From Takakia lepidozioides (taxonomy: Eukaryota > Streptophyta > Takakiopsida > Takakiales > Takakiaceae), in the NCBI GenBank assembly GCA_030704615.1, contig CM060731.1, positions 63,840,756-63,904,755 of the forward strand: 64,000 bases of DNA, given 5' to 3'. A program made the position numbers and the translations under genes. Under the pieces are notes generated by a model. It was not told where the DNA came from, did no database searches, and saw only the letters and a list, made by a program, of their open reading frames with translations. How positions within the stretch are numbered: position 1 is the first letter of the stretch; each line of letters opens with the position of its first letter. This document shows positions 22,528 through 34,460 of this stretch, one piece after another.

Positions 22528-22735
22528 TTGGAGGATCTTTGGGGGGTCCTTTGAGGAGCTTTTGTAAGACTCTTGAAGAGCTCTTGAAGGGGTGTTTGGA
22601 GGACTGTTTGGAGGACTATCGGAGGTCTTTGAAGACCAATATTGGGCAAACATTTGGAGCCTTTGGAGGGCTATTTGGAGGACTATTTTGGGGTCCTTGG
22701 AGGCTAATATTTGGCGAGAGCCTTAGTGAGATTAT
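22528..22735. repeat. TTTGGAGGA-rich simple repeat
   Basis: TTTGGAGG, CTTTGAGG and CTTGAAGAG words recur every 10-20 bases for about 200 bases, just after the hairpin array. It is low complexity and non-coding in appearance. Confidence 0.6.
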
Positions 22736-23174
22736 TTGAGAGACCCTGGAAGGTAGTTATGTCTGTTGGTCATGAGCAAGAGCGTTTAGAGATAGGGGGA
22801 GACTAGTGGGATGAGAGCATTATGGGATTAGGAATTGCTTTAGTCTCTCTTCCTCGTAGTCTTCCACCCTCTATGTAGGCCAAAACCTTTCCGTAGGTGG
22901 AGGCAAGAGTCAGTCCGGGTTTGGGCTAGGGTGTCCTTGCAGGAGTGACACTGTGGAGTATTATTTTTTGGTGTGGGGGAGTTACTGTCTTGATTTTCTT
23001 GTGTTTGGTCCCCCCCCACACCTGCATGCTTGACTGTGCGCCATGTCAGTTTTGTGTGGGTGCTTGTTTTCATAGGAGGTTGGTCCGGATTTGATCACCG
23101 GTCAATCCTAGAACATGCGGTCGGTGGTGAGGCTGGGATAATGACCAGTCAGACCATTCTGGGGGATTGACCAA

Positions 23175-25257
23175 CATAGGAAGGATTGCTTGTACCAATG
23201 GCGCTTCCTACCGTTTGGGTTGAAGAATGCTCCTACAGAGTTTCAAAGGGTTATGGATATAATTCTTGCGGGGCTAGACTTTGTCCGGTGTTACATTGAT
23301 GACGTCATCGTCTTTAGTGCTACGGTTGAGGAGCATGAGAGACACCTTCAGGTGGTGTTTAAGCGCTTGAGAGCGCATAGGTTGAAATTGCACCCTGGGA
23401 AGTGCAAGTTCTTCCACAATCAGATTGAGTATCTGGGCCACATGATATACCCTGGAGGATTGGGTGTTCAAAAGACAAAGGTGGAGGCCATTGCACGCAT
23501 TCCACGCCCCATAAATGTTAGCAGAGTTCGTGTTTTCATGGGGTTGGCAAACTACTATCGACGGTTTGTCAAGGGATTTAGCAGCATTGCAAAGGCTCTT
23601 ATTAAGTTGACCAAGGTGGGTCAGGAGTAGCAGTGGGAGGAGGAGCAGGAGGAAGCCTTTGAGGAACTCAAGGCTCGATTGACTTCTGCACCTATTCTGA
23701 GGCGGCCTTTCCAGCTACATACGGATTGGAGTATGCTGGGGATTGGAGCAGTGCTCACACGGATGGATGATGAGGGAAGAGAGTTTGTAGTGGCATATGC
23801 TAGCCGCTCAAACAATGATGCCGAGGCGAAATATAGTTCCGATGAAGGGGAGTGTTTAGCTGCGGTATGGGCAGTGGCACATTTCAGATGCTACATCTAT
23901 GGCAATCTCTTCACCCTTGTCACGGATCACCAACCATTGAAGTGGTTGATGGAGTCAGACAAGCTTACAGGGAAGCTTGCATAGTGGGCACTTATGCTTC
24001 AAAAATACGACTTTCAGGTGGTGCATCGAGCCGGTATTATCAATCGAGATGCATATGGATTGAGTCGTAATCCATGCACGAGCGAGCATGATGATACTGG
24101 AGCTCGGTGCAAGGTGCATGGTGTGTGATAGAGTGCGAGCTTCTTTCAATGTACCTACTCCACAATTGCATCCTTTACCCATTATGGGTTTGGGCTATCG
24201 TTGGAGTCTTGACTTCGCAAGCCCATTGCCACTAACGATTCGTCATAACAAGTATGTGTTGATGATGGTGGAACATTTCTCCAAGTGGATTGAACTGGTG
24301 GCATTGCCTGACAAGGCAAGTGAGGGGGCTGCGTATACATTCTTAGATCGAGTGCTTAGCCAATTTGGTGCTCCAGCCGAGGTACTCACGGACCAGGGGA
24401 GAGAGTTCTTGGGGGAGTTTCAGGCTTTGTGTGAGCAAGCCTTGATAGATCACCGCACTACTTCTCGGGATCGTCCCGAGGCTGATGACCTGGAAGAGAG
24501 GGTTGTACAAACAGTCAAGCGAGGCTTGCACAAGTATGGCTTGCAAAAGGGACACTTAGGAGATTGGGACCTTCAGCTACCTTGGTTGGCCATGGGCTAG
24601 AGGTTTAGAAAACAAGCATCACTTGCCTCGTTCTTGCCGTATTTCCTTCTCTTTGGCCGAGAGCCAGATTTGTCTGCATCTATTCGCAGGGAAACTGCAG
24701 TAGTTCTCAACCTTGATGATCCACATGTGTGGACACAAGCATGTGCCCAGCGAGCAGAGTTGTTCAAGAGAGTCATGCCTATGGCTTTTGAGAACTTTGC
24801 TATTGCCCAACACCGAGACACATTGAGGTACGCCACTATACGTGGAGGGGGATATCGGCCAGGTGTTTGGCGTTTCCACCCTGGGGACTATGTGTATTTG
24901 CAGCAGACAGCGCCTACGACTTTGGATGTCATAACAAGGCGTGTGATTCTAAGGGTCCGGGAGGTGTTGCCTTCAGGAGTGTTGATTCTGGAGGGTCGAG
25001 ATGACATGGTATGGAAGGACCATGTGCGCAATTGTGCGCCATGTCACCTTCCACATGTGGATGGGAGGATAGATCCCAACCTTGCAGTGGTATCTGCAGG
25101 GTTGCGTTGCATGCTATGTGGGCCTGCTGGTGGTGCCGCGACCATGTTGGTGTGTGACAAATGCTCAAGGGGGTGGCACATGGGATGTTTGACACCGCCA
25201 CTTGAGGAGGTTCCTAGTGGAGAATGGTTGTGTCCACGATGCCTTGGACATAGGTAG
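23175..25257 (+). mobile_element. Ty3/gypsy pol (RT, RNase H, integrase) ending in a PHD finger
   Basis: The pol region of an LTR retrotransposon, transcribed with its terminal repeats. Reverse transcriptase: YQWRFLPFGLKNAPTEFQ, then the catalytic YIDDVIVFS and FMGLANYYRRFVKGFS (23190-23630). RNase H: LHTDWSMLGIGAVL and LVTDHQPLKWL (to about 23985). Integrase: LDFASPLP, VLTDQGREF and EERVVQTVKRGL supply a D, D, E set (24088-24600). The GPY-like part FHPGDYVYLQ follows. The last frame (24634-25257) ends in a zinc finger of PHD pattern, C-x2-C-x11-C-x2-C-x4-H-x2-C-x14-C-x2-C, at residues 159-203 of that frame, with the conserved W before the last pair. Chromoviruses usually carry a chromodomain at this place. 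Stops at about 23628, 23982, 24127 and 24598 and the absence of gag and protease show that the copy is dead, although its two terminal repeats are still similar. Confidence 0.9.
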
Positions 25258-25511
25258 TGGGCATGACAATGGTGGAATTGACAAGTGATCCAAGGTCTAG
25301 CTGATAGGAGCTCAACGCCATGGATACTTAATTGAAGATCATGGATTGTAGGAAGGCGAGTAACGATGGGGCTACTTTTGCACCTGGCCTCTTGATCTAT
25401 TGACTTTAGATACTGGGACATGTGCGATTGAAGACCAAGCGATGATTTTATTGAGATAGATACTTGTCAGCTATCCGGTGTTAGAGGGACCTAATCACCA
25501 GCTAGGGAGGC

Positions 25512-26043
25512 GATTGTGGCATAGCTTTCTAGGATTGTGTGCTTAGAATGTATGGTGGACAGCGATGTATGTTGTGGCACGATGCTTAGGTGCACGGTTT
25601 TAGTCATGGTTAACTAGAATTACCTACTTCTAGTTAACTAAGATATTTTGGATATTTATATTTGTATTTTGTGTGTTGGGACTTCATTTGGTCTCACATG
25701 CCAAGTGAGGTGTCAAACCTCACTTGGGACATGGGGATGGGTTTTCCCCTTGTGAGTGTTGAGGAGGGCTCATCTTCTTGTAGTTGAGCCTCCATGAGCC
25801 TCTCCCACCTCCATAGCTCTAGGTATTGAGAAAGAGTGTGGTGAGGGCTTTGTAGGGTGGATTCCTTTAGCAAATGTGCCCTTGGCTTGACTTAGTTTAT
25901 GTGATTGAGTGGATTCATGAGTGGAGTGTTTCCATTGTGTGTTCACTTCCATTATCATTGTGGCATAGCTTTCTAGGATTGTGTGCTTAGAATGTATGGT
26001 GGACAACGATGTATGTTGTGGCACGATGCTTAGGTGCACGACA
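25512..26043. repeat. 84-bp direct repeat bracketing the 3' terminal repeat
   Basis: The text from ATTGTGGCATAGCTTTCTAG to GATGCTTAGGTGCAC occurs at 25512-25595 and again at about 25960-26043, with one or two differences. The 3' terminal repeat and about 140 further bases lie between the copies. Confidence 0.75.
25596..25819 (+). repeat. 3' terminal repeat of the Ty3/gypsy element
   Basis: Partner of 21923-22146, same length and orientation. Homology stops abruptly at 25819 (GCTC), the same place as in the 5' copy. Confidence 0.75.
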
Positions 26044-26759
26044 AATGCAACAGTGCCTATCTCTGTTGGACAACTCACCTTTTCTTTGTCTTGCAGGCGG
26101 GCACTAGTGTTGTAGTACTCTTTTCTTGCATCTTTGATCCATCTTAGCCCTTCTTTCTGTTCTGCAGGCTTGCACTAGTGATGTAGTGCAGTGTTCACGC
26201 ACCTCAGCCTTGCCTTATATCCCTCTATTCTTACTTTCTTCTTTAGAAATGTTGGCTCAGAGTGGAACCTCATTTCTCTGCCTATATGGCTCTTGTAAGG
26301 TTATATTTTCCTTACCTTATTAATAAAGTTTTACAAGGCTACAATCTCTATTTAAAAAAAACAAAAAACAAAAATAAAACAAAACATGTATCCTACTGGA
26401 CCATAAAAAGAGTAGCACAAGGAAACCACATTGAAAGCCGTCTTTCATCCTACTGGCTTGAGTTTGGTCTTCTTGACCTGAAGAGAGGAGGCATTTGAGA
26501 AGATCTTTGAATCCATTAAACATCCATTAAAATTAGATGCATAAGAAACTTCACACTAGATTATAGTAAGTGCAAACATGGTTGGAATCCAATAGTAAAC
26601 TTCAATTACTCAATCACCAAGTTATCATATCCAAGTTCCTTCTTCCATGAAAGCAATGATAAGCAAGCTTTGGAGTAAACTATAGAATGATCGGAGGGAT
26701 CTTTGAATCCAGGCATCTGCAATGCTACAGAACCTTGCACTCTGCTAACTCATGTAGTG
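26044..26759. other. transposon debris, no gene
   Basis: Two copies of a word like TGCAGGC...GCACTAGTG...TGTAGT lie near 26092 and 26165. An A-rich tail at about 26353-26390 may be the end of a retroposed element. Nothing else is recognised. Confidence 0.4.
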
Positions 26760-26945
26760 CATTTACTGAGGGTTGGTCCCCTTTTCCGTTTGTGGCTGAT
26801 GCACCTGATCCAAATCACAACAGTTCCTAGTTGCTACTGTCTCTTACAATTCATGTGGACCACACTAATCACTTTGTGCATTGTAGGAGTCACGATGGCA
26901 ACAACTAATTCATCTTTACAGTGATGATCTGCACAAGAAAAACGT
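26760..26945 (-). pseudogene. decayed duplicate of the last PDC exon
   Basis: On the minus strand, GATGAATTAGTTGTTGCCATC near 26900 matches the start of the true last exon of pyruvate decarboxylase (GATGAATTAGTCGTTGCAATC). GCATCAGCCACAAACGGAAA near 26790 matches the end (GTGTCAGCTGCAAATGGCAG). The middle is strongly diverged. A CAG precedes the copy, as in the real exon. It lies directly downstream of the gene and is probably a relic of an exon-level tandem duplication. Confidence 0.6.
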
Positions 26946-26977
26946 GTATTTTTCTTCTTAGTTTTTTGAACGAGGGG

Positions 26978-29900
26978 CTATGTACTGGGGCTGGGCCCTC
27001 TGCCATTTGCAGCTGACACGCGTGAACCCCATTCTAGGAGCTCTTTGCTGGTATCATCCTTGTGGCATATCACCTCTATGAAACAAAAGCAATCCTTTTG
27101 CGCAGTTAGTGCAGTATTGATTGCAACGACTAATTCATCTTCGTTATTGACCTGCCAGAAACACATGTAATGAATATCTTGGAAACCCAACAGCTGAATT
27201 GCAATTGATCAAGAGAACCTAACCTAATTTTAGAAAAATGGATTTACATTAGTCATTTGCAGAATACAATCCATTCACCTGATTTGATCAAACTCTTGTA
27301 ATGAACATCCTTAATAAACGAATGTCATAAGTCTCACCTTGGTAGTCCATATTTTTCCATCACCATTATGGAAAGCTTCAATTAAACCTGTATAGCTCCA
27401 ATTCTTAATCACATTGTAGGGTCCATCATGGATCTCAACCTCAATCGTGTAGCCCCCGTTGTTGATGAGAAATACGATGCTTATTTGATTATTACGGATC
27501 ATAGTAGAAGCATCCTGACATGTCACCTGTAGATTGTGCCCCTTAGCCACATCCAGTGAGTTTCTGCACTCCACCTCAAAAGAAGAGTGCAAATGAGGCC
27601 CACTCTTAAGTGTTACATGCTCAAGCCGTGCTACAAATTGCGAGCAATGCTCTAACAATGCATGATGCATGAGAGTGGTTGTGGCAGCTTGTTTAAGATA
27701 GACTAGAAAGTGTTATTAGAACTTGCAAAAGCCATTGTTGTAATTCATTCACCTGGAAACTTCCATCACCAATGCAAGCAATCACGCGCTTCTCATCCTT
27801 AAAGGCCTGTGCATAACCCAGCAAGGCCCCAACAGACCACCCGATTGAACCATATTGCATCTGAAACTCAAACCTGCCACATCATCATATCCAATAATGT
27901 GTTTGATCAGTTGCACATGGATGAACAGATTCCCTGTTTTGTGAGATTATTTATCTCACATGCTAGTTGTTGCTAGTTTCAAGTGTAAGCTCAAGTTGAT
28001 TGCCTGGTCAGTGAGCAAGAATATGCAAGCCAATAAAATAGACCATTTCAAGCTTCTTTGAAAGACTTTGCTATTTTGAGGGGACAATGGTGCAGAAACT
28101 CTTGTACGTGATCTAATGTATTCGAATCATATATGTTGATTACTTGATGGTCCATGATTGGGTTCAAACATCTGCCATTTCTTATGTGGATAAAAAAAAG
28201 ACCCTAAAAGATTTTCTCAAACTTTCATTTGCATCATTACACAAATGCTTGCAAACTCACTGGGGAAAGGCTCAATGAGAACTGACTCACCCACAACCAT
28301 CAGGTAGTTTTAGCTTTTGACAATTGAACCAAGAATCTCCTGTCTCTGCTAGCACGGCGGTGTCTTTTGTGAGCATGGCCTACAAATGAACACAAAGATG
28401 CTCAGATGTTTACAAGAGAGAAGGTTTCTTAGAATATCTTAAAAATTGGAATTTCTTGGAGAACTTATCAGTGCTTTGGATTTTTTTAATTGTTATCACC
28501 AAGCAAGCCCCCTAACTGTTGGAAAAGCTCACCAGTACCATGAAGAGCTGGGAGAAAATGCAATAACTAGACATGGTCACTGTGGTTCTGTTGAGGTAAA
28601 CTGTTGTACGTGAGATAGTAGGAAGCAAAGATATTGTATGCCCACCTGGATGTGTTTAAATAGTACGTTGACCCGGAGTGGGTCTCCTGAGTCAGATTTT
28701 GGAACCACCCCTTCAGGAATGTAAATACGCTTATAGTTATCAAAAGCATTGGTGTTCTTTACAACTTTTTTCGCTAAGGCTTCCATAAAGTCTTTCATGA
28801 GCACACAACCAAATTCCATATGCCCACCTATGTTGACACGATCAGGTGATAACACAATCATATTCTGCTTCTTAAGCAGCAGTGAATACCCAACTGAGCT
28901 ATAATCATTGAAAACAGGTCCTGCAAATATATATGCATCAGCCGACTCCACTATCTCGAGGCAAAATGGGGAGCTGACTGCACCCCAATAAGTGCCTATA
29001 AAATGAGGATGAGTCTCGGGGACTTGCCCTTTGGCTGACGGCATGGCAGCCACTGCAAATCCTGATGCATCTGCTAGCTCCGCAAAGGCCTTCCCAGCTT
29101 TTGCTACCCGTAGCTTGGGTCCACCCACTAGCACTGGCTTCACTGAAGCACCCAAAAACTTTACTGTTGCTTCCACTGCCGCATCCAGGCTAAGTTGGTT
29201 ACTTATCCTGCACAATGAGCCAAGTGGTCATGCCATATTAGAGGACTTCCAAGTGGAGTAGTAAGCTCTCTCTCCTCTGAGGTAAGCTTGGATAATAAAT
29301 TTTAAAAACGATGGTTAGTCCTGGACATCCCAATGTGTACCCTTATTGCATTTGAAAGTAAAAAAACATGTGCGTCATGGCCGAAAGTCTGCAAATCTTT
29401 GACAACCTTTATGTATTCAACAAGCCAATACCACATTTCCATATTTCAATATATACTGATTTACACAATTAAGGCATTAAGACTTCCAATGGTAAGCAAA
29501 ACGGAGAATTGGAGAACTGGAGAATTTGTAGGATCCCCACCTTTTGGTGAGAGCATAAGGAATTGTGCTACGGGTGAAAGAGGGATGTGGGATGCCAGCA
29601 AGATTACAGCTGACACTCATGTACACAGGTTTGCTCTCTCTGAGAGCTGTTGAGATGGAGCGATCAATCATCTCATGCGCCTCTTCCAAGTTATTTATCA
29701 CCACCTGTCCCATTGTTTTATCGGCCCTTCCATCCTATATGTAAGTTCTGGATACTGCGATGGTCAGTCCATAACCATGTCTTAGATTTGAATACTTAAT
29801 ATTCAATAAGCTCTGAGTTTTTTTTGTTGATATTCTGCATGTCATTCTCATGTTTTTTTATCTTGAAAGGAAACCCAATTGAGGGAGCACATATAGTTAG

Positions 29901-30797
29901 GTGCAGCTAGATTTGGATTTCACTCGCGGATTTGTAGTGAGAAGCCACTAACCAGGACCATACTTCAAACACTTGTCCAAAAGCAATTGCAACTATTTCT
30001 AGAAGAAGTTTAGTGTACTCTTTGTTGGTGCTATAGCTAGGTGTGAAGTGAATCTTGAAATGTTAATTATGAAATGGGATGCAAATTAACAGCAAGAAAT
30101 TGAAAATAGGGGTTGGAGAAGTGGGAAGCCATTAGCTGGGGCCGTACTTCAAGCATTTGTCGAAAAGCAATTGAAACTATTTCTAAAAGAAGTTTAGTGT
30201 ACTCTTTGTGGGTGCTATAGCTAGGTGTGAAATGAATCTTGAAAGGCTAACTATGAAATGGGATGCAAATTGACAGCAAGAAATTGAAAATAGGGGTCGG
30301 AGAGAAGTGGAAGGTGGTGGGTAGTTTGCCTGATGACAAGTAACTTGCTGGAAGCATCGCAACTCTTGGCTGAAATCAGAGATGCCAATAGTATGATGCA
30401 AAATGCGATTGGTGCCAAAATCATTGGAATTTGGCCCTCCCACAATGCAAATGACTGGCAAATTCTCGCTATAAGCTCCAGCTATGGCATTGATCACACT
30501 AAGACCCCCCACAGTGAAAGTCACAACAACTGCGCCCACGCCTCTCACCCGGGCATAGCCGTCAGCGGCATAACCTGCATTGATCTCATTGCAGCAACCG
30601 ATGTTATTGAGATTGGGTTCTGCAATTAAATGGTCCAGCAAGATGAGATTGAAATCTCCAGGAACTGAGAATACATCGTAGCACCCAACCTCCACTAATC
30701 GTCGCGCAAGATGTCGGCCCAGACAGGCAGTGGATTCCACTGTCGGGGTCGGGCTTGACATAGAACTACGACTATTGTTACGCGTTGGAGAAGCCAT
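26978..30797 (-). CDS. PDC: pyruvate decarboxylase, 588 aa
   Basis: Pyruvate decarboxylase converts pyruvate to acetaldehyde and CO2 with thiamine diphosphate and Mg, feeding ethanol fermentation in the cytosol, especially in low oxygen. Seven exons (30797-30330, 29704-29541, 29207-28646, 28379-28291, 27873-27753, 27526-27338, 27151-26978) join in phase. Seen: [22 protein letters not shown] with the TPP glutamate (E71); the catalytic HH pair in RILHHTIG (134-135); the GDGSFQ and INNGGYT parts of the TPP-binding motif (about 463-492); and the C-terminal [13 protein letters not shown]. The length is close to the usual 590-610. The start is uncertain: I chose the ATG at 30797; another lies at 30761; and the frame stays open upstream to about 31034, next to a good acceptor-like site, so an S/R-rich N-terminal exon may exist. 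Intron 1 begins CAG|GCAAAC, a GC-AG intron. No inactivating lesion is seen. Confidence 0.93.
29939..30318. repeat. tandem duplication in PDC intron 1
   Basis: Two units of about 190 bases (29939-30126 and 30127-30318) share long blocks such as AGAAGTTTAGTGTACTCTTT, GGTGCTATAGCTAGGTGTGA and CAGCAAGAAATTGAAAATAG. The unit boundary falls within the first intron and does not touch coding sequence. Confidence 0.85.
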
Positions 30798-31039
30798 CGC
30801 GGTTGATGAGGAGGCTCGTGAAGGGGACGGTTTGGGTGGAGTGGGGCTGCTTGAAGATCGTTTTGCAGAAGTAGGTTTGGCTGCACCAGGAACTAGCACC
30901 GACACCTCTCGGTTGAATCGTGGGGAGGAGACAGCCTTGAACTCTGCAACACTGCCAAGCCTACTCCCCCTTTGCGAACCCCGTTGTGCCGTCTTTGCTC
31001 TTTGCGGTTCTCCCCGCTGACAAAGGCACCTCGCCTGTC

Positions 31040-32039
31040 AACGGGAGAAAAACAATTCCAAAACCCCGTTTTTCAGCATTTGCCTCTTCCTTCTTTGCTC
31101 ATCAACCTCAAGAAAAATGTCTGAGAAAAGACATAGACCTTAAGAGAGATCAACTGCTAATGTAGGGGTAGGCTGATCTAGTAAACAATAAATCAAAACT
31201 CGAGATTTTGCAAACATCATGAGACAAAGAAAGACATGATGCAGAAGGGATTACACCCAGTATAAATACAACAAGCTCTGGAACTTGTAAGCATCTTGAG
31301 ATTGAGTTCCAAGAGTAAGAAAACTGCACAGTATCCCACGATTGATGAGGAAGTTTGGAGGAGGTATAACCGTAGAAACCTCCTCAAATCTAGATCTCAA
31401 AAGCTGACGCTTCACTTCTCTTCTTCAACGTTTTAAATTGCGGGGGGGAACCCATTCCATGCATAATTGTCACGTCTTTCCTTTCTTATTTCTCATCACC
31501 ACCATTTTGCATGAAACCTTCAACCCATCGTGTCTTTTCATAGTTTCCTACCTCTACAAATCTAGAAAAGAGACATTCATACATTATCACATTATCGCTA
31601 TGCTTTCATCCACGACTCTGGTGACATGAAAAATTCGTGGCTCCAATTCATGGCCAAGATGTATAATCTCTATCATGGGTAGGACCCCACATCCGAGTGG
31701 CCTGATGACAAAAATTTGGTCCTCCATCTCTCCATTTCAGTATGCAATTGTAGGGCTCAAAGTAGATCTAGCACGTGAAACTTTTCCTAATACGATCCAT
31801 CAAGGATATCCAACAACATCATTATTATTGGCATTTTAAAAGGCCAACCAACATAATGATCCATGGTACATAAAGAAGACTCAAATGGATATCCTAATTT
31901 ATTGCTAGTCAATTATGGTGACAATTATTACCCATATTATTATTGCTCATTTGATTGAAATATAGCCTTTGACACAACAACGATATATCTACCATTATAT
32001 GTTATTTTTTGAACCCATGGAAGTTCTATTTAGCAAGCA
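31040..32039. other. upstream of PDC, no gene recognised
   Basis: It presumably includes the PDC promoter and leader. I see no coding family, tRNA or defined element. The right half is AT-rich. Confidence 0.4.
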
Positions 32040-32215
32040 AGTTATCGAGGTCCTATTGCATTGGCGGTAAAAAAAAATAACAATGACGACTTTTGCCCCG
32101 GATCATAATTCAAGTATTGAGGTCCTATTGCATTGTGGATAAGAAAAATGATATATATTTTTTGCCACAGATCATAATTCAACTATCGATGTCCTACTGC
32201 ATTGTCTAATACCAA
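32040..32215. repeat. three tandem units of about 70 bases
   Basis: ATCGAGGTCCTATTGCATTG, ATTGAGGTCCTATTGCATTG and ATCGATGTCCTACTGCATTG start near 32044, 32116 and 32185. Each is followed by an A-rich stretch and, in the first two, a CAGATCATAATTCAA-like word. Confidence 0.75.
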
Positions 32216-34175
32216 ATAATACTTGGTTGTAGAGAAAAGAACAAGTGAGAAATGTGTTGGGTAGCAAATGTCGTGTTGCTTCCATATCTTTTTGCACTGA
32301 TAATGTTTAATTATAAAATCTGATTAGATGTGAAGTGGATGTCCAAAACAACAAATTGCTAATATAACATGCAAATATTGTCTCTTTTATTTTTGTAAGT
32401 AATTACATTTGCCCAAAGTACGAAGTGTGAGTACGTTTCATCAATTGTTCTAGGCATTCGAAAACCATACAAGCACAATCTATCCAATGCATTACTCAAC
32501 ACCACAATAATGAACGCATAAATGCTACAAAAAATGATAAACCACAACAACATCTTTCATAGTTTGAAATTCATAATTATCGCGCATTCCATGTACACAT
32601 ATGTCAAGAAGTCTTGACTCTTGGAATGAAAATATATATGTGCATGCTAACAATAAATAAATACATAAATATTATATACATACGTATATACATGTGGCTA
32701 AGAAGTTAGAACAGATACGGTAATTTAGTCGCTCCCAAGTGTTTCTCTTTTTTTAAATAAAAATAAAATAGTGTTAAAAAAATAGAATATGAACTTACAA
32801 TCCATATGTCACAAAATACACGCCCGGACGAAGACCGTGTATTGTTCTCGATACAAAACACTCATTTGACGTCTTTGTAAGTGCATTCATAGAAAAATCT
32901 CTTAAAATATTAACTTAAACTTCATCTCTTGGAGCCACACAAAAGATTATATAATTTTTATGCCCCAACTGCACGCACCTCGCTCCAATGCACCACTAAG
33001 CTGGATAGTGTTGCATGTAGTTTTGTTGATGGGTAATGATTCATTATCTCACCCATATTTTATAAATTGCCGACCGAGAGCTTGGTTGTTGAAGCCTATA
33101 TGTACTACAATTTAATTTGCAAGAATAATTTGGCAAGGAAGTGCACACAGTTTACTGAATTGTCTATGCTAAAATCATAATTTGAATCCATCTATATTAA
33201 TCACTATCAATGATTGTGGTCATTGGTTTATATTCCTAATATTAAAAAACAACCCGTCGACATTAAAATGAAAAATTAGAATCAATGAGCAAGATAGAAA
33301 GAGGGGTTGAACTTATTCTCAGAATGAGCACAACAGTAACTTATACTAATCTCTTGCACGAGGAGGAAACTTTCCTTCCGAGCTCAAATAGTTCAAACAA
33401 TGCAAGACAACGACACAAGAGGGACACAAGAAACAACAAATATCAAACCCCGCATCCGTTTTAACTTGAGCAACAGGACTTCCATCCCCTTTCATTTCTT
33501 AAAAAAAAAATCAAACCTAAAGAATGACAATGAGGTGAATGCAATGCTAATATATATAGAGTTTAATAGATTCTACCAAGACAATGGAATAAAATGCATT
33601 TTTTTTTAACGAGAATGGGGGACAGTGGCCCTGGATAATCTATTTATAATTATTGTGGGTAAAAAAATTAAAACCCCGAGAAGGCCATAAGGCACACTCA
33701 CTGGAACAGTGAATAACGATCCAATCCTCAACATCAGCGTGTTGAGACAACAAGGGGTTTCCCCTTTCACAACAACCTATACAAGACGATTTCTTGTGTA
33801 GCATGACAGAGCCTTAATGCTCAACTCTCAAAGTGGAGATGCAACTAATGCATCTATCAAAGACCAATGCTCGACTTTCCTGAAGCAGAAGTAATTAAAT
33901 TATCTGTAGTGAAGTCTCGAGGCAACGGTGGAAGTCTTGAGGTGCTTCTAGTTCACCTCACGGTCGAACTCGGGGGATGTTGTGGAGGAGGGAGCGCAAG
34001 TCTCTCCAGATGGGGGGAGGGATGGGATTCCACTGACACCATTTCCCCCCCAGCTGTTTTGTGTATGGCTGCTACACTCTTCCGATGCTTTTCGTGATTC
34101 AACACCCAGATCGTAGAAGACATTGGTAAGTAGAGATCAGCTGACAGTAGATGTGTTTCCAGAGAATAGTTTTTT
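32216..34175. other. AT-rich intergenic, nothing recognised
   Basis: Long low-GC sequence without a recognisable gene or defined repeat. Short open frames look random. Confidence 0.4.
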
Positions 34176-34460
34176 TCATCTCACCTTCCAAAGATGCCAC
34201 AACGTTGAGCCTCTAAGAGTCTCAAATACCTGACAGCAGAGAGATCTTGCCTTGGTACGTTTATCATAGTTAAGGAGCAGGTCTAATATGGAGAGTGATC
34301 TACTGTCCCAGTTTAGATAGAATGCTTTAACTTTAGGCCACACTTGAGCTGGTCTATGACAAGAGAATAGGCAGTGTTCTATAGACTCAATGATTCTAGA
34401 CGAACAAGAATCACAAAGAATGGCCATTTGGAATTGCAGCCACTCCCTCCCCAACGGCAA
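34176..34460 (-). pseudogene. LINE reverse-transcriptase zinc-binding fragment
   Basis: On the minus strand, CDSCSSRIIESIEHCLFSC followed by VWPKVKAF fits the zf-RVT domain (C-x2-C ... E..HC....C..VW) that closes ORF2 of plant non-LTR retrotransposons. It is a 3' fragment with no visible RT. A related upstream block, from another copy, is at 36849-37650. Confidence 0.6.

Noticed and set aside
22840-23073. A minus-strand protein upstream of the reverse transcriptase
   Set aside because: It is short and lies in the leader of the Ty3 element on the wrong strand, with no family resemblance.
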